From the NCBI GenBank assembly GCA_003556225.1, contig PWRN01000020.1, positions 1 through 64,000 on the forward strand: a DNA stretch of 64,000 nt, read 5' to 3'. The stretch comes from Syntrophomonadaceae bacterium (GTDB taxonomy: Bacteria; Bacillota; Dethiobacteria; DTU022; UBA8154). Positions 1-12,466 of this stretch are shown one piece after another. Numbering within the stretch: the first letter of the stretch is position 1; the number at the start of each line of letters is the position of its first letter. A model generated the notes under the pieces. That model worked only from the letters and a program-made list of their open reading frames with translations. It did not search any database and was not told the DNA's origin. A program made the translations under genes and the position numbers.

Positions 1-122
1 ACAATGTGAACATGGTGATTGAGCTGATCACCCCTATTGCCATCGAGGAAAGCCTGCGCTTCGCCATCCGGGAAGGCGGACGAACCGTCGGCGCCGGCGT
101 GGTCACATCCATTATCGAATAG
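1..122 (+). CDS. tuf: Elongation factor Tu, C-terminal end (5' truncated by window)
   Basis: Translation [39 protein letters not shown] matches the EF-Tu C-terminus; directly upstream of rpsJ. Confidence 0.95.
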   Translation, partial: NVNMVIELITPIAIEESLRFAIREGGRTVGAGVVTSIIE

Positions 123-226
123 AAGGCAAAGATTTTTAGCGATGAAGTAAGAGGTTGCCGCCAATCCGGCGGGAAATTTTTGCGGAGCAGTCTGTTTACA
201 GGAATCAGACGCAAAGGAGGAGCACG

Positions 227-535
227 ATGTCAAACCAGAAAATCAGGATCCGGCTGAAAGCATTTGATCACAACCTGCTGGATCAATCGGCCGGAAAAAT
301 TGTCGATACGGCTAAAAGAACCGGGGCATCTGTTGCAGGCCCTGTACCCCTTCCCACGGAAAAAAGCATTTATACGGTGATTCGAGCGCCGCACAAGTAC
401 AAGGATTCCAGGGAACAATTTGAGATGCGCACGCACAAGCGGTTGATCGACATTATTGAGCCCACACCCAACACCGTTGATGCCCTGATGAGGCTGGATC
501 TGCCTGCCGGGGTAGATATCGAGATTAAGCTGTAG
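227..535 (+). CDS. rpsJ: 30S ribosomal protein S10
   Basis: [21 protein letters not shown]...; SD aaaggagg upstream; operon position. Confidence 0.97.
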   Translation: MSNQKIRIRLKAFDHNLLDQSAGKIVDTAKRTGASVAGPVPLPTEKSIYTVIRAPHKYKDSREQFEMRTHKRLIDIIEPTPNTVDALMRLDLPAGVDIEIKL

Positions 536-564
536 GACTCGTGGAGAGAAAGGGGGTATTGGAG

Positions 565-1194
565 ATGGAAAAGGCAATTATGGCAAAAAAAGTAGGTATG
601 ACCCGGATCTTTGATGACAGTGGTCGCTCCATTCCCGTAACGGTTCTGGAAGCGGGACCCTGCACGGTCATCAGTAAGAAAACACCGGAAAAAGATGGTT
701 ATACGGCTATCCAGGTTGGTTTCCAGCGAGAAAAAGAAAATCGATTAAACAAGCCGGTCAAAGGCCACCTGGAGAAAGCTGGCGTGGGTCCTGTGAAGTA
801 CATTCGGGAGTTCAAACTATCCGATGTGGGGGCTTACGAAATCGGCCAGGACATAAAAGCAGATATTTTTAATTCGGGAGATTATGTTGATGTGACTGGT
901 GTTTCTCGGGGCAAAGGCTTTGCCGGGTCCATTAAACGTCACGGGCATGCACGGGGGCCCATGTCTCACGGCTCTCGATATCACCGTGGACCTGGCACCT
1001 TAGGTTCTATCGATCCTGCCCGGGTCTTTAAAGGCATGAAATTGCCTGGTCGGATGGGCGGAGAGAGAGTTACCGTGCAGAAGTTGGAAGTAGTGAAGGT
1101 TGATCCGGAAAAAAATATTTTGTTGCTCAAGGGAGCGGTTCCTGGCCCGCGGGGCGTTTTGCTCATGGTCAAAGAATCGGTCAAGGTTAGCTAA
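565..1194 (+). CDS. rplC: 50S ribosomal protein L3
   Basis: [15 protein letters not shown]...[30 protein letters not shown]. Confidence 0.96.
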   Translation: MEKAIMAKKVGMTRIFDDSGRSIPVTVLEAGPCTVISKKTPEKDGYTAIQVGFQREKENRLNKPVKGHLEKAGVGPVKYIREFKLSDVGAYEIGQDIKADIFNSGDYVDVTGVSRGKGFAGSIKRHGHARGPMSHGSRYHRGPGTLGSIDPARVFKGMKLPGRMGGERVTVQKLEVVKVDPEKNILLLKGAVPGPRGVLLMVKESVKVS

Positions 1195-1228
1195 GCGAAT
1201 GACAGCAAGAAAGGGGGCTGTGTGTTTG

Positions 1229-1855
1229 ATGCCCACAGTGGATGTATACAATGGTCAAGGAGAACGTGTGGGAGAGTTGGAGCTGCATGAGGATATTTTT
1301 GGCGCGGACGTCAAAGAACACCTTTTATTCGATGTCTCCCAAATGTTGCTTAATAATCGGCGCCGCGGCACAGCAAGTACGAAAACCAGGGCCGAAGTGC
1401 GGGGCGGGGGCAGCAGACCCTGGCGCCAGAAGGGGACTGGAAGGGCCCGGCACGGCACGATTCGTTCACCGATTTGGGCCGGTGGTGGTGTTGTTTTCGG
1501 TCCAAAGCCGAGGAGTTATCGCTATGCGCTGCCCAAAAAAGTGCGCCGAGCAGCCATGCGATCAGCCCTTTCCGCCAAGGTGCAGCAGAATGAACTGATC
1601 GTGCTGGAAAGTCTCCATCTTCCTCAGCCAAAAACCAGGGAAATTGTGAACATCCTGGACAACCTCAATGCTGAAGGTCGTGTCCTTCTGGTGACAGCCG
1701 GCCCGGATGAAAATGTATTCAAATCAGGGCGCAATCTTCCCAGGGTGAAAACGACCGTGGCCCAGCAGATCAATGTGCTCGACATTCTCAACTGCGACAG
1801 GTTGATTCTTACAGCTGATGCGGTGGCTACAGTGCAGGAGGTGTTTGCCTCATGA
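1229..1855 (+). CDS. rplD: 50S ribosomal protein L4
   Basis: [19 protein letters not shown]...[32 protein letters not shown]. Confidence 0.96.
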   Translation: MPTVDVYNGQGERVGELELHEDIFGADVKEHLLFDVSQMLLNNRRRGTASTKTRAEVRGGGSRPWRQKGTGRARHGTIRSPIWAGGGVVFGPKPRSYRYALPKKVRRAAMRSALSAKVQQNELIVLESLHLPQPKTREIVNILDNLNAEGRVLLVTAGPDENVFKSGRNLPRVKTTVAQQINVLDILNCDRLILTADAVATVQEVFAS

Positions 1856-2136
1856 GAGATCCCCGGGACATTATCATTAAACCCCTGGTGACAGAGAAAA
1901 CGACCGGCTTGATGGAAGAAAACAAGTATTGTTTCAAGGTGGATAAACGCGCAAATAAAATCGAAATCAAAAATGCCGTAGAAGAGATATTCGATGTTCA
2001 GGTACAAGCGGTAAATACCATGAACATGAAGGGTAAGCCCAAGCGGTTTGGCATTTACAGGGGTTATACGTCTTCCTGGAAAAAAGCTATAGTCACGTTA
2101 AAAGAAGGCAGCAAAACCATCGAAATATTTGAGTAA
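1852..2136 (+). CDS. rplW: 50S ribosomal protein L23
   Basis: [31 protein letters not shown]; overlaps rplD stop. Confidence 0.96.
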   Translation: MRDPRDIIIKPLVTEKTTGLMEENKYCFKVDKRANKIEIKNAVEEIFDVQVQAVNTMNMKGKPKRFGIYRGYTSSWKKAIVTLKEGSKTIEIFE

Positions 2137-2191
2137 CCTGGTTGATGAACCTGTATTGTCGATTTATAAGGAAGGAGGTGCCTTTAGGGTC

Positions 2192-3019
2192 ATGGCGTTT
2201 AAAAAGTTTGTACCAACATCTCCGGGACGGCGCTTCATGACGGTTTCCACCTTTGACGAAATAACCAAGTCCGAACCGGATAAAGCACTGCTTGAACCCT
2301 TAAAGAAAAATGCCGGTCGAAACACAGCCGGACGTATTACGGTCCGACACCGCGGTGGAGGCCACAAGCGAAAGTACAGAATAATTGATTTTAAACGTGA
2401 TAAAGAGGGGATACCGGCCAAAGTTTCGGCCATTGAGTATGATCCCAACAGGTCAGCGCGCATCGCGCTGCTGACTTATGCCGACGGCGAAAAACGCTAT
2501 ATCCTTGCGCCGGTAGGGCTGAAGCCAGGTGCCACTATCAGTTCAGGCGAAGGGTCTGAAATCCGACCTGGGAACTGCTTAAAACTTCGGAATATCCCTG
2601 TTGGATCCCTGGTTCATAATGTTGAAATGAAGCCTGGTAAAGGCGGCCAAATGGTCCGATCGGCCGGCAACGTGGCGCAACTTATGGCCAAGGAAGGAAA
2701 ATATGCCCACATCAAGCTGCCGTCGGGAGAAGTCCGCCTGATCTTGACGGAATGCAAAGCGACTATCGGTCAGGTTGGCAACGTTGATCATGAAAACCTG
2801 AGCATTGGTAAAGCAGGCCGCTCACGATGGCTGGGCTATAGGCCCGTTGTTCGGGGTTCCGCGATGAATCCTGTCGATCATCCCCATGGTGGTGGAGAAG
2901 GGAAAGCACCCATAGGACGGAAGAGTCCCATGTCACCCTGGGGGATGCCCACCCTGGGTTATAAAACCCGGACCAAAAAGAAAAAGTCGGATCAATTTAT
3001 CGTCCGCAAGCGGAGCTAA
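2192..3019 (+). CDS. rplB: 50S ribosomal protein L2
   Basis: [17 protein letters not shown]...[32 protein letters not shown]. Confidence 0.97.
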   Translation: MAFKKFVPTSPGRRFMTVSTFDEITKSEPDKALLEPLKKNAGRNTAGRITVRHRGGGHKRKYRIIDFKRDKEGIPAKVSAIEYDPNRSARIALLTYADGEKRYILAPVGLKPGATISSGEGSEIRPGNCLKLRNIPVGSLVHNVEMKPGKGGQMVRSAGNVAQLMAKEGKYAHIKLPSGEVRLILTECKATIGQVGNVDHENLSIGKAGRSRWLGYRPVVRGSAMNPVDHPHGGGEGKAPIGRKSPMSPWGMPTLGYKTRTKKKKSDQFIVRKRS

Positions 3020-3105
3020 TGTCCAAAGCGTTCTCCTGATGGTTAGTGATAGGTTTCCATGGTTATTTACCAGGACCTCGTATTTTGATATAAAGGGGTG
3101 ATTGA

Positions 3106-3390
3106 GTGGGACGTTCGGTAAAGAAAGGCCCGTTTGTTGACCAGAGATTAAAGGCCAGAATCGACAAGATGAATAAAACGGGAGAAAAACGCGTGATCAA
3201 GACCTGGTCCCGTCGTTCTACCATATTCCCGGATATGGTTGGGCATACGATAGCCGTCCATGATGGACGAAAACATGTCCCCATCTATATTTCCGAGGAT
3301 ATGGTGGGGCATAAACTCGGAGAATTTTCACCAACGCGCACGTTTCGCGGCCACGGATCTCACACGGAACGGTCGACTTCTCTCAAGTAG
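3106..3390 (+). CDS. rpsS: 30S ribosomal protein S19
   Basis: [15 protein letters not shown]...; GTG start. Confidence 0.97.
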   Translation: MGRSVKKGPFVDQRLKARIDKMNKTGEKRVIKTWSRRSTIFPDMVGHTIAVHDGRKHVPIYISEDMVGHKLGEFSPTRTFRGHGSHTERSTSLK

Positions 3391-3485
3391 GTAGCAGGAA
3401 TGGGCTGCTTGTTGTTGAGGTGTTACGGCCACTTTCGATGGGTTTCATTATTTACTGCGGTGCATGAGGTAAGGGGGTATAAGAT

Positions 3486-3827
3486 GTGGAAGCAAAAGCA
3501 CAAGCCCGTTTTATTCGGATAGCTCCCCGCAAAGCACGGATCGTGATGGATTTGATCAGGGGAAAAGGCGTTGACGAAGCTCTTTCCATCCTTCGTTTTA
3601 CACCCAAGAGGGCATCATCCATCATTGAAAAGGTGTTGAATTCAGCGATAGCTAACGCTGAACACAACTACGAGATGAAGCGTGAGGATCTTTATATCGA
3701 CAAAGGTTATGTCGATGAAGGACCTACGTTAAGGCGTTTCAGGCCACGGGCCATGGGAAGAGCTAGCCGTATAAACAAGCGTACCAGTCATATAACCGTT
3801 GTTATACGGGAAAGAGAGGAGGATTAA
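3486..3827 (+). CDS. rplV: 50S ribosomal protein L22
   Basis: [21 protein letters not shown]...[18 protein letters not shown]. Confidence 0.96.
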   Translation: MEAKAQARFIRIAPRKARIVMDLIRGKGVDEALSILRFTPKRASSIIEKVLNSAIANAEHNYEMKREDLYIDKGYVDEGPTLRRFRPRAMGRASRINKRTSHITVVIREREED

Positions 3828-3830
3828 TCG

Positions 3831-4523
3831 TTGGGTCAAAAAATAAGCCCTATCGGTTTTCGTGTCGGTGTGTTTCGAGATTGGGATGCCCGCTGGTATT
3901 CCGAGAAAGACTATACCCAGCTGGTTCACGAGGACATCAAACTTCGCCAGCATATTAAGGGTCAATTAAAAAATTCCGGTGTTTCTCGCATTGAAATTGA
4001 TCGAGCCGCCAACAACGTGCGGGTGAACATTCATACATCCAAACCGGGTATGGTTATCGGCAAAGGTGGCTCGGGTGTTGATCAACTTCGCCGCAACCTG
4101 GAAAAGCTTACGGGAAAGAAGCTCCACATCAATATCATGGAAATAAAAACCCCGGAAATGGATGCCTACCTGGTTGCCGAAAACGTAGCACAGCAGTTAA
4201 CAAGGAGAATTGCTTTTCGCCGTGCCATGAAACAGTCGGTTTTCAGAACCATGCGCGCGGGCGCTAAAGGGGTTAAGATCGTCTGTAAAGGTCGCCTTGG
4301 AGGCGCCGAAATGGCTCGAACTGAGAGCTATCATGAAGGAACGGTTCCATTGCAAACACTCCGTGCTGATATCGATTATGGCTTTGTGGAGGCACATACG
4401 TCCTATGGTCGAATCGGCGTAAAAGTATGGATTTATAAAGGTGAAATCCTTCCTGAAATGAAAAAGGCAAGTGAGCAGGGCCAGGGAGGAGGGAAAGATC
4501 ATGCTAATGCCCAAAAGAAGTAA
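3831..4523 (+). CDS. rpsC: 30S ribosomal protein S3
   Basis: [30 protein letters not shown] domain [11 protein letters not shown]. Confidence 0.97.
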   Translation: MGQKISPIGFRVGVFRDWDARWYSEKDYTQLVHEDIKLRQHIKGQLKNSGVSRIEIDRAANNVRVNIHTSKPGMVIGKGGSGVDQLRRNLEKLTGKKLHINIMEIKTPEMDAYLVAENVAQQLTRRIAFRRAMKQSVFRTMRAGAKGVKIVCKGRLGGAEMARTESYHEGTVPLQTLRADIDYGFVEAHTSYGRIGVKVWIYKGEILPEMKKASEQGQGGGKDHANAQKK

Positions 4524-4947
4524 ATTTCGTCGACACCAACGAGGGCGAATGAAAGGTATATCCAAAGGTGGCACGGAGATCGACTTTGGAGAATACGGGC
4601 TGCAGGCGCTGGAACCGAGTTGGGTCACGAGCCAGCAAATTGAAGCGGCCCGGATTGCCATGACCCGCTATGTTAAGCGGGGTGGGAAAATATGGATCAA
4701 AATATTTCCCCACAAACCGGTAACCGAGAAACCGGCAGAAACTCGGATGGGCAAAGGAAAAGGTTCCCCGGAATACTGGGTTGCCGTGGTGAAGCCGGGA
4801 AGAGTCATGTTTGAACTGGCCGGTGTGCCTGAAGATACCGCGAGAGAAGCCATGCGCCTGGCGTCCCACAAGCTGCCCGTTAAATGCAAATTTGTGAAAA
4901 GAGAAGAAATAGGTGGTGAAGCCCATGAAGGTGAGCGAGATTCGTGA
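4501..4947 (+). CDS. rplP: 50S ribosomal protein L16
   Basis: [41 protein letters not shown]. Confidence 0.97.
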   Translation: MLMPKRSKFRRHQRGRMKGISKGGTEIDFGEYGLQALEPSWVTSQQIEAARIAMTRYVKRGGKIWIKIFPHKPVTEKPAETRMGKGKGSPEYWVAVVKPGRVMFELAGVPEDTAREAMRLASHKLPVKCKFVKREEIGGEAHEGERDS

Positions 4948-5128
4948 GCTTTCAAACCAGGAGCTTCAGGATAAAATCCGGGAGCTAAAGGAAGAACTGT
5001 TTAACCTGCGCTTTCAAATGGTTACCGGCCAACTGGAAAATACCATGCGGATCCGAGAGGTTCGTAAAACCATTGCCCGCGTAAAAACAGTTCAACGGGA
5101 GAGAGAGCTGTCTGCAACCCGAGTTTAA
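4925..5128 (+). CDS. rpmC: 50S ribosomal protein L29
   Basis: [31 protein letters not shown]; start overlaps rplP end. Confidence 0.95.
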   Translation: MKVSEIRELSNQELQDKIRELKEELFNLRFQMVTGQLENTMRIREVRKTIARVKTVQRERELSATRV

Positions 5129-5151
5129 GATGCCAGAAAGGAGGCAGCGGT

Positions 5152-5409
5152 TTGGAGAGAAATACACGGAAGGTTCGTATTGGCAAAGTGGTCAGCAACA
5201 AAATGGACAAGACCGCCGTGGTTGCCGTGGAGCGAATCATGCGGCATCCACTATACGGTAAGAGCTTGCGGAAAACACAAAAATATAAGGTTCACGACAC
5301 CAACAACGAGTGCCGGGTGGGGGATAAAGTGAAGATTATGGAAACACGCCCGCTGAGCAAAGAGAAAAGCTGGCGTTTGATCGAAGTGCTGGAGAAGTCA
5401 CAGTTGTAG
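5152..5409 (+). CDS. rpsQ: 30S ribosomal protein S17
   Basis: [35 protein letters not shown] start. Confidence 0.96.
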   Translation: MERNTRKVRIGKVVSNKMDKTAVVAVERIMRHPLYGKSLRKTQKYKVHDTNNECRVGDKVKIMETRPLSKEKSWRLIEVLEKSQL

Positions 5410-5432
5410 CCTGAGCGAAAGGAGGGGCCGAA

Positions 5433-5801
5433 GTGATCCAGAACCAAACAGTTCTAAATGTCGCCGATAATACGGGGGCCCGAAAGATTATGTGTATCAG
5501 GATCCTTGGTGGCTCCAAGCGAAAAGCAGCCAGTGTTGGCGATATTATTGTCGCCTCGGTTAAAGAAGCAACCCCCGGAGGAGTTGTGAAAAAAGGAAAC
5601 GTGGTTCGCGCCGTTATTGTCAGGGTTAAAAGAGGATACCAGCGAAATGACGGCACCTTCATCCGCTTTGATGAAAATGCGGCGGTAATTATTAATGAAC
5701 AGAAAGCCCCCAGGGGTACCCGGATCTTTGGCCCGGTGGCCAGGGAGCTAAGGGAAAAAGAGTTTATGAGAATTGTTTCTCTTGCTCCGGAAGTGATTTG
5801 A
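5433..5801 (+). CDS. rplN: 50S ribosomal protein L14
   Basis: [28 protein letters not shown]. Confidence 0.97.
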   Translation: MIQNQTVLNVADNTGARKIMCIRILGGSKRKAASVGDIIVASVKEATPGGVVKKGNVVRAVIVRVKRGYQRNDGTFIRFDENAAVIINEQKAPRGTRIFGPVARELREKEFMRIVSLAPEVI

Positions 5802-5832
5802 TCAAGGCTGTTTTGTAGAGGAGGTGTGTTTG

Positions 5833-6162
5833 TTGTCCACACATAAACTTCGGGTTCGCAAAGGCGATCGCGTCCTGATTCTTTCCGGGAAAGATAAGGG
5901 GAAAAAGGCAAAAATCATCAGTTCTCTCCCCAGGGAAAAGAAAGTCCTGGTCGAAGGAATAAATATTATAAAAAAGCACTCCCGCCCCACTCAACGAGTG
6001 CCGCAGGGAGGTATCAGGGAGATCGAAGCCCCTATTGCATCGAGCAAGGTTATGCTGATTTGTCCCTCCTGCCAGCAGCCGACCCGTATTTTACGCCGGC
6101 AGCTTCCTGATGGTAAATCAGTCAGGGCGTGCAAAAAGTGCAGCGAGAACATTGATAAATAG
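5833..6162 (+). CDS. rplX: 50S ribosomal protein L24
   Basis: MSTHKLRVRKGDRVLILSGKDKGKKAKI; CPSC...CKKC zinc-type motif at C-terminus; TTG start. Confidence 0.94.
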   Translation: MSTHKLRVRKGDRVLILSGKDKGKKAKIISSLPREKKVLVEGINIIKKHSRPTQRVPQGGIREIEAPIASSKVMLICPSCQQPTRILRRQLPDGKSVRACKKCSENIDK

Positions 6163-6223
6163 AGTGTGCGAGAAATAGCCAAGGGAGATGCAATGCAGCG
6201 CAGGGGAAGGAGGTATATGGAGA

Positions 6224-6766
6224 ATGTCGACCTTAAGAGAAAAATACTTCGAAGAAGCCCTTCCGGCTTTAATGGAAAAATTCTCTTATCGGAATGCCAT
6301 GGAGGCTCCGCGACTGGAAAAGATTGTGATCAATATGGGGATCGGTGAAGGGAAGGAAAATCCCAAGCTGCTGGATGCCGCCGTGAAAGAGCTTGCCCAG
6401 GTTACAGGACAGAGGCCGGTAATTACCAAGGCAAAAAAATCGGTTGCCAGTTTTAAGCTAAGAGAGGGAATGTCTATCGGTTGTAAAGTAACCCTGCGAG
6501 GGAACCGTATGTATGATTTTATGAATAAGCTGATCAATGTCGCCCTGCCCCGGGTTCGGGATTTTCGAGGAATATCTCCCAAGGCTTTTGATGGCCGCGG
6601 GAACTATTCATTAGGATTAAAAGAACAAATTATCTTTTCGGAGATTGTATATGATGAAGTTGAGAAAATTCAGGGCATGGATATCGCGATTATCACAACA
6701 GCAAAAACCGATGAAGAAGCGAAAGAGCTGCTTCGGCTTTTGGGCATGCCCTTTAGAGCGGCGTGA
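6224..6766 (+). CDS. rplE: 50S ribosomal protein L5
   Basis: [42 protein letters not shown]. Confidence 0.96.
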   Translation: MSTLREKYFEEALPALMEKFSYRNAMEAPRLEKIVINMGIGEGKENPKLLDAAVKELAQVTGQRPVITKAKKSVASFKLREGMSIGCKVTLRGNRMYDFMNKLINVALPRVRDFRGISPKAFDGRGNYSLGLKEQIIFSEIVYDEVEKIQGMDIAIITTAKTDEEAKELLRLLGMPFRAA

Positions 6767-6857
6767 TAGAATGGCAAGCGAATTTTGCCCGATTCAAGAG
6801 ATGCAATACCCCCTGGAAAGGAGGTGCGACCTGGTTGCTTGATAACCAGGGATATTT

Positions 6858-7043
6858 GTGGCCAAGAAGTCAATGATAGCCAAAGCAAAGAGGAAGCCCA
6901 AGTTTGAAGTGCGCGGATACAACCGCTGTGAGCTTTGCGGACGTCCGAGAGCCTATATACGCAAGTTTGGAATGTGTCGATTGTGCTTTCGCAAGCTGGC
7001 TCACCAGGGTGTGCTTCCGGGTGTAAAAAAGGCCAGCTGGTAG
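6858..7043 (+). CDS. rpsZ: 30S ribosomal protein S14 type Z (zinc-binding)
   Basis: 61 aa with CELCG...CRLCF zinc ribbon; GTG start. Confidence 0.96.
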   Translation: MAKKSMIAKAKRKPKFEVRGYNRCELCGRPRAYIRKFGMCRLCFRKLAHQGVLPGVKKASW

Positions 7044-7076
7044 CCCTGTGGTAAGAAAGGAGGTTCGTGTTTTATT

Positions 7077-7472
7077 ATGATGACCGATCCCATTGCAGAT
7101 ATGTTAACAAGAGTGCGCAACGCCAACCTGGCCGGGCATCAAAAGGTTGAGGTTCCTTCTTCCAGGATGAAGGATGCGATTGCCGAAATTTTAAAAGCTG
7201 AAGGATATATCAAGAATTTTGAACGGATTTCCAATAACGAGCAGGGAATGTTAAAGCTTTATCTCAAGTATGGTCGAGATTCCCAGCGCGCCATTACGGG
7301 CATCAAACGCATTAGCAAGCCCGGGTTGAGAGTCTATGCGAAAAAAGACGAACTGCCGCGCGTATTGGGCGGTTTGGGGATCGCCATCATTTCTACATCC
7401 CAGGGTCTGATGACCGACAAGGAAGCCGGCAAGGCAGGCCTGGGTGGCGAAGTGATATGCTATGTCTGGTAG
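7077..7472 (+). CDS. rpsH: 30S ribosomal protein S8
   Basis: [29 protein letters not shown]. Confidence 0.97.
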   Translation: MMTDPIADMLTRVRNANLAGHQKVEVPSSRMKDAIAEILKAEGYIKNFERISNNEQGMLKLYLKYGRDSQRAITGIKRISKPGLRVYAKKDELPRVLGGLGIAIISTSQGLMTDKEAGKAGLGGEVICYVW

Positions 7473-7484
7473 GAGGTGGTAATC

Positions 7485-8024
7485 GTGTCACGTATCGGCA
7501 AAAATCCCATCCCCATTCCAGAAGGGGTGGAAATTAAGGTTAAACCGGGCAATTTAGTTACGGTAACAGGGCCCAAGGGTCAACTGCAAAGACAGGTTCC
7601 GACTTGCCTGGAGATTGAGATTGCAGAAGGACAAGCTTCTGTGCTCCGTCCATCGGACCGCAAGGAACATCGGTCCATGCATGGGCTGGGGCGTACATTA
7701 CTGGCTAATATGGTTACAGGAGTTACGGAGGGGTTTTCAAAAAACCTGGAACTGGTCGGTGTGGGCTACAGGGCGGCACTCCAGGGAAAGAACCTGGTGC
7801 TGAACGTTGGTTATTCACAACCGGTCCAATTAACGCCGAAGGAAGGTATCGAGATCGAAGTTCCGTCACCGACGAAAGTGGTGGTGAAGGGGATCGACAA
7901 GGAAAGCGTTGGAGATACAGCGGCCCGGATTCGGCGTATCCGTCCTCCCGAGCCCTATAAGGGGAAAGGGATCAAGTACGAACAGGAATACATCAGGCGT
8001 AAAGTTGGAAAGGCAGGAAAATAA
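7485..8024 (+). CDS. rplF: 50S ribosomal protein L6
   Basis: [18 protein letters not shown]...[28 protein letters not shown] start. Confidence 0.97.
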   Translation: MSRIGKNPIPIPEGVEIKVKPGNLVTVTGPKGQLQRQVPTCLEIEIAEGQASVLRPSDRKEHRSMHGLGRTLLANMVTGVTEGFSKNLELVGVGYRAALQGKNLVLNVGYSQPVQLTPKEGIEIEVPSPTKVVVKGIDKESVGDTAARIRRIRPPEPYKGKGIKYEQEYIRRKVGKAGK

Positions 8025-8069
8025 TCCAGTGTGCCTGATGGCAGTATGGTATGAAGGGGTGAAAATAAG

Positions 8070-8438
8070 GTGGCAAGAACAAATGAGAAACTTCTGGCCA
8101 GGAAAAAACGACATCGCCGGGTGCGGCGAAAGGTCAGTGGCACTGCCGATCGTCCTCGGTTAAACGTCTATCGCAGTTTAAAGCACATCTATGCCCAACT
8201 GATCGATGATCAAGCGGGAATAACCCTGGTTTCTGCGTCATCACTGGAACCGGGTTTACGCAACCAATTATCGCCTTCCGGGAATAGCGCAGCAGCTAAG
8301 GTAGTTGGAGAACGCCTGGCAGAACGGGCCAGGGAAAAGGGGATCGAACAGGTTTTGTTCGATCGCGGCGGCTACCTTTATCATGGAAGAGTAAAAGCCC
8401 TGGCCGAAGGGGCCAGAGAAAATGGGCTCAAGTTTTAA
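8070..8438 (+). CDS. rplR: 50S ribosomal protein L18
   Basis: [20 protein letters not shown]...[26 protein letters not shown]. Confidence 0.97.
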   Translation: MARTNEKLLARKKRHRRVRRKVSGTADRPRLNVYRSLKHIYAQLIDDQAGITLVSASSLEPGLRNQLSPSGNSAAAKVVGERLAERAREKGIEQVLFDRGGYLYHGRVKALAEGARENGLKF

Positions 8439-8465
8439 ACCATCATGGGGAAAGGAGGGTAAAGC

Positions 8466-8963
8466 TTGCCAAAAGTTGAACCCAAAGGAGAACTCACAGA
8501 ACGTGTTGTCAAAATCAATCGGGTAGCCAAGGTTGTCAAAGGCGGTCGCCGTTTTAGTTTCAGCGCACTTGTTGTCGTGGGAGATGAAAGCGGGACGGTA
8601 GGAGCTGGCCTGGGTAAAGCCGGCGAAGTGCCCGAAGCCATTCGCAAGGGAATTGAAGATGCCAAGAAAAAGTTGGTGTTTGTCCCCATGGAAGGGACAA
8701 CGATCACCCATCCTGTTACGGGACATTTTGGTGCCGGGCGGGTTTTATTAAAACCGGCATCTGAAGGTACTGGAGTGATTGCCGGTGGACCGGTCCGCGC
8801 GGTCCTGGAGTTGGCTGGCGTAAAAGATATTTTAACGAAAAACCTGGGTTCTGCAAACGCCTTGAATATGGTAAATGCGACGATTGAAGGCTTAAAAGCA
8901 CTCAAGACAAAGGAAGATGTCGCCAAGATACGCGGCAAAGAGGTTGAAGAGCTCAAGGCATAG
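8466..8963 (+). CDS. rpsE: 30S ribosomal protein S5
   Basis: [32 protein letters not shown]. Confidence 0.97.
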   Translation: MPKVEPKGELTERVVKINRVAKVVKGGRRFSFSALVVVGDESGTVGAGLGKAGEVPEAIRKGIEDAKKKLVFVPMEGTTITHPVTGHFGAGRVLLKPASEGTGVIAGGPVRAVLELAGVKDILTKNLGSANALNMVNATIEGLKALKTKEDVAKIRGKEVEELKA

Positions 8964-8977
8964 GGGAGGAGTATGCG

Positions 8978-9160
8978 TTGAAAAAAATTCGAATTAAGCT
9001 GGTTAGAAGTCCCCATGGCTGCAAACCATCACAACGTTTAACCATAAAAGCACTGGGTTTAAAACGCATTAATCAAACGGTAGAACAACAGGATACACCC
9101 CAGGTCCGGGGGATGATTGATCGGATTCAACACCTGGTAGTCCTGGAAAAAGATGAGTAA
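8978..9160 (+). CDS. rpmD: 50S ribosomal protein L30
   Basis: [37 protein letters not shown] start. Confidence 0.95.
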   Translation: MKKIRIKLVRSPHGCKPSQRLTIKALGLKRINQTVEQQDTPQVRGMIDRIQHLVVLEKDE

Positions 9161-9208
9161 GAGAACCCCTTTCTCGAATATCATACGTAGAGGAGGTGTC
9201 GTAAAACG

Positions 9209-9649
9209 ATGCGGTTACATGAATTAAAAGCGTCTCCAGGATCGAGAACGGTTTCCAAGCGGGTCGGACGCGGTATCGCATCAGGCCAGGGTAAAACAGC
9301 GGGTCGCGGACAAAAAGGCCAAAAAGCCCGTTCCGGGGGAAGCGTTCGCCGTGGTTTTGAAGGAGGCCAGATGCCCTTGTTTCAGCGTCTTCCCAAGCGT
9401 GGATTCACGAATAAATTTCGCACGGAATGGACGGTTGTCAATATCGAAACGCTCAATCGCTTCGAACCGGGAGCCCTTGTTACACCCGATCTCTTAAAAG
9501 AACTGGGCATCGTGAAATCTCTTAAAAAAGGTATCAAAATACTTGGAAAAGGCAATATAGATAAGGAACTAACCGTTCAAGCGCAGAGTTTTAGCGCCCA
9601 GGCCAAGGAGAAAATTGAAGCGGCTGGTGGACGGACTGAGGTGATTTAA
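9209..9649 (+). CDS. rplO: 50S ribosomal protein L15
   Basis: [43 protein letters not shown]. Confidence 0.97.
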   Translation: MRLHELKASPGSRTVSKRVGRGIASGQGKTAGRGQKGQKARSGGSVRRGFEGGQMPLFQRLPKRGFTNKFRTEWTVVNIETLNRFEPGALVTPDLLKELGIVKSLKKGIKILGKGNIDKELTVQAQSFSAQAKEKIEAAGGRTEVI

Positions 9650-9651
9650 CC

Positions 9652-10908
9652 ATGCTCGAAACGGTTCGCAATGCCTGGAAAATAACAGAACTTCGCCAGA
9701 GGCTTTTGTTTACCCTGGCGATGCTGGTCATCTTCCGGATTGGAGCTCACATTCCGGTGCCCGGTATAGACCCTTCCTTGTTATCACAGCTTTTCGAAGA
9801 AGGAACCCTGTTTGGTTTTGCCGACATCCTGGCCGGTGGAGCTTTAAGCAACTTCACGGTATTTGCCATGGGAATTATGCCGTATATTAATGCTACGATT
9901 ATCATGCAGTTGCTGACTGTCGTTGTCCCCAAGTTTAAGGAATGGAGCGAAGAAGGTGTTGAAGGTCGAAAGAAAATGATCCAGGTAACACGCTACGGCA
10001 CGGTTGGATTGGCATTCCTGCAAGCAACCGGGATGACATTCAGCATTATCCAACCGGCGATCATGGATCACAGCACGTCTTCCTACCTGGTGATTATTAT
10101 CACCCTGACAGCTGGAACAGCTTTTTTAATGTGGCTGGGAGAATTAATTACGGAAAAGGGTATCGGTAACGGGATATCCCTGCTCATCTTTGGCGGAATT
10201 ATTGCTGGAATGCCCGGGGCGATCGGTCGTACTGCTGAGCTGGTTCTCATCGGCGAAGTTCGCATCTACATGATCATCCCCATTATTTTGGTGCTGCTGG
10301 GGTTGATTATTGGCATTGTTGCCCTGGATGTCGGCCGACGGCGGATACCCGTGCAGTATGCCAAGCGGGTAGTTGGCCGACGGGTTTATGGTGGTCAAAG
10401 TACTCATATTCCCTTAAAAGTAAACCAGGCCGGAGTTATCCCTGTTATTTTTGCGTCGGCCATCCTGATGTTTCCGGCCACGATTGCGGCTTTCATTAAC
10501 CATCCCTTTGCTCAAAGAATTGCTTCAGCCATGGAGTGGGGAACGTTATTAAACACCACACTTTATGCAACCTTTATTGTCTTGTTTACCTTTTTTTATA
10601 CGGCGATCCAGTTTGATCCCATGAAAATTGCCGGCGATATAAAAAAATACGGGGGATTTATTCCTGGTTTAAGGCCGGGAAGACCGACAGCAGAATATAT
10701 TGGTCGTGTCTCGAACAGGTTGACTTTTGTTGGCGCTTTTGCGCTGGCTTTTATCGCCGTTCTGCCCATGTTGTTACAGGACATATCCCGGGTTGAATTG
10801 CTTTTTGGAGGGACAGCCCTGATTATTGTCGTCGGTGTGGCTTTAGAAACCATGCGACAAATTGAAAGTCAGATGATGATGCGGAACTATGAGGGGTTTA
10901 TGAAATAA
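9652..10908 (+). CDS. secY: Protein translocase subunit SecY
   Basis: 10-TM SecY; FRIGAHIPVPGID, KGIGNGISLLIF motifs. Confidence 0.97.
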   Translation: MLETVRNAWKITELRQRLLFTLAMLVIFRIGAHIPVPGIDPSLLSQLFEEGTLFGFADILAGGALSNFTVFAMGIMPYINATIIMQLLTVVVPKFKEWSEEGVEGRKKMIQVTRYGTVGLAFLQATGMTFSIIQPAIMDHSTSSYLVIIITLTAGTAFLMWLGELITEKGIGNGISLLIFGGIIAGMPGAIGRTAELVLIGEVRIYMIIPIILVLLGLIIGIVALDVGRRRIPVQYAKRVVGRRVYGGQSTHIPLKVNQAGVIPVIFASAILMFPATIAAFINHPFAQRIASAMEWGTLLNTTLYATFIVLFTFFYTAIQFDPMKIAGDIKKYGGFIPGLRPGRPTAEYIGRVSNRLTFVGAFALAFIAVLPMLLQDISRVELLFGGTALIIVVGVALETMRQIESQMMMRNYEGFMK

Positions 10909-10921
10909 GGAGCCTTGCACC

Positions 10922-11668
10922 TTGATTATACTCAAATCGTTGAAAGAAATCGAACTGATGCGGCAGGCTGGAAAAATTGTTTCCGCAACATTGGCAGAAT
11001 TGGGTGAGGCTATAAGGCCGGGGATCACGACCTTGGAGCTGGATGCCCTGGCGAGACGCTGCATTAAGAAGTCCGGTGGTAGCCCCGCTTTTCTGGGTTA
11101 TCACGGCTTTCCTGCCAACATCTGCACGTCGATTAACGAAGAAGTTGTACACGGTATACCCAGTCTCAGGCGACTAAAATCGGGAGATATTATTAGCATA
11201 GATGTGGGTGTTTGCTACAAGGGTTATTATGGAGATGCTACGGTTACGTTTCCCGTGGGAGAAATATCTCAGTTGGCCAAGCAGTTGATCGAAGTAAGCC
11301 AAAGCGCTTTATACAAGGGAATCGACCAGGCCTGTGTGGGGAATCGGCTATATGATATCTCCAATGCTATTCAAGTGACTGCGGAATCTGCCGGTTTTTC
11401 CGTGGTGCGCAATTACGTGGGTCATGGAATCGGCAGCCAGATGCATGAAGAACCACAGGTTCCCAACTTTGGAGCCCCCGGCAAAGGGCCGAAGCTGGAG
11501 GCCGGAATGGTTCTAGCCATCGAACCCATGGTGAATGCCGGAACCTGGGAAGTGGAAACCCTTCAAGACAGCTGGACTGTGGTAACCAAGGACCGCAAAC
11601 TCTCGGTTCATTTTGAGCATACGGTGGCTATCCTGGAAGACGGCCCGGAAATCCTGACTGTTTTGTAG
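10922..11668 (+). CDS. map: Type I methionyl aminopeptidase
   Basis: M24 family: GYHGFPANICTSINEEVVHGIPS, GHGIGSQMHEEPQVPNFG; TTG start. Confidence 0.96.
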   Translation: MIILKSLKEIELMRQAGKIVSATLAELGEAIRPGITTLELDALARRCIKKSGGSPAFLGYHGFPANICTSINEEVVHGIPSLRRLKSGDIISIDVGVCYKGYYGDATVTFPVGEISQLAKQLIEVSQSALYKGIDQACVGNRLYDISNAIQVTAESAGFSVVRNYVGHGIGSQMHEEPQVPNFGAPGKGPKLEAGMVLAIEPMVNAGTWEVETLQDSWTVVTKDRKLSVHFEHTVAILEDGPEILTVL

Positions 11669-11680
11669 GGAGGAAGTAAG

Positions 11681-11968
11681 GTGGAACTGGGGCAGCTGAT
11701 TAAATCCCTGGCGGGACGGGATAAAGGAAAGCACTATCTCGTAGTTGGCTTTGAAGGCCGGCGTGTTTTACTATCCGATGGACAGTTTCGGCCGGTAAAC
11801 CGGCCCAAGAGAAAAAATGTAAAGCATTTGCAACCTTATCGTTGTATATCACCCGAAATCCAAGCTGAGGCTCAAAATAATGCTCTAAGAGACACAACGA
11901 TTAGAAATGTACTGAATTCGCTGCTCGCTGCTGGAAACGGACAGAAAAACAAGGAGAACGGTAGTTAA
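11681..11968 (+). CDS. KOW-domain RNA-binding protein
   Basis: [34 protein letters not shown]-like N-terminus; lies between map and infA; GTG start. Confidence 0.75.
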   Translation: MELGQLIKSLAGRDKGKHYLVVGFEGRRVLLSDGQFRPVNRPKRKNVKHLQPYRCISPEIQAEAQNNALRDTTIRNVLNSLLAAGNGQKNKENGS

Positions 11969-12027
11969 GTCTGGTTATCTCCGGTTTCCATCATTCCAGC
12001 ATGGTTAGAAAGGAGGGATGTCAGGAT

Positions 12028-12385
<358 letters not shown>

Positions 12386-12466
12386 AAGAAAACCATTGGT
12401 TTTGCCGTCATCTTTAGAAAACGTGATAATTGTAACTTTTTTTTAGAGACAAGGAGGTGGATTTGT

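Noticed and set aside
1100-1228. N-terminal extension of the rplD ORF
   Set aside because: Extension overlaps rplC and does not resemble L4; the L4 start MPTVDVYNG at 1229 is used.
12389-12403. AAAACCA-T-TGGTTTT dyad between rpmJ and rpsM as a terminator
   Set aside because: Short AT-rich stem without an adjacent T run, inside an operon; weak evidence for function.
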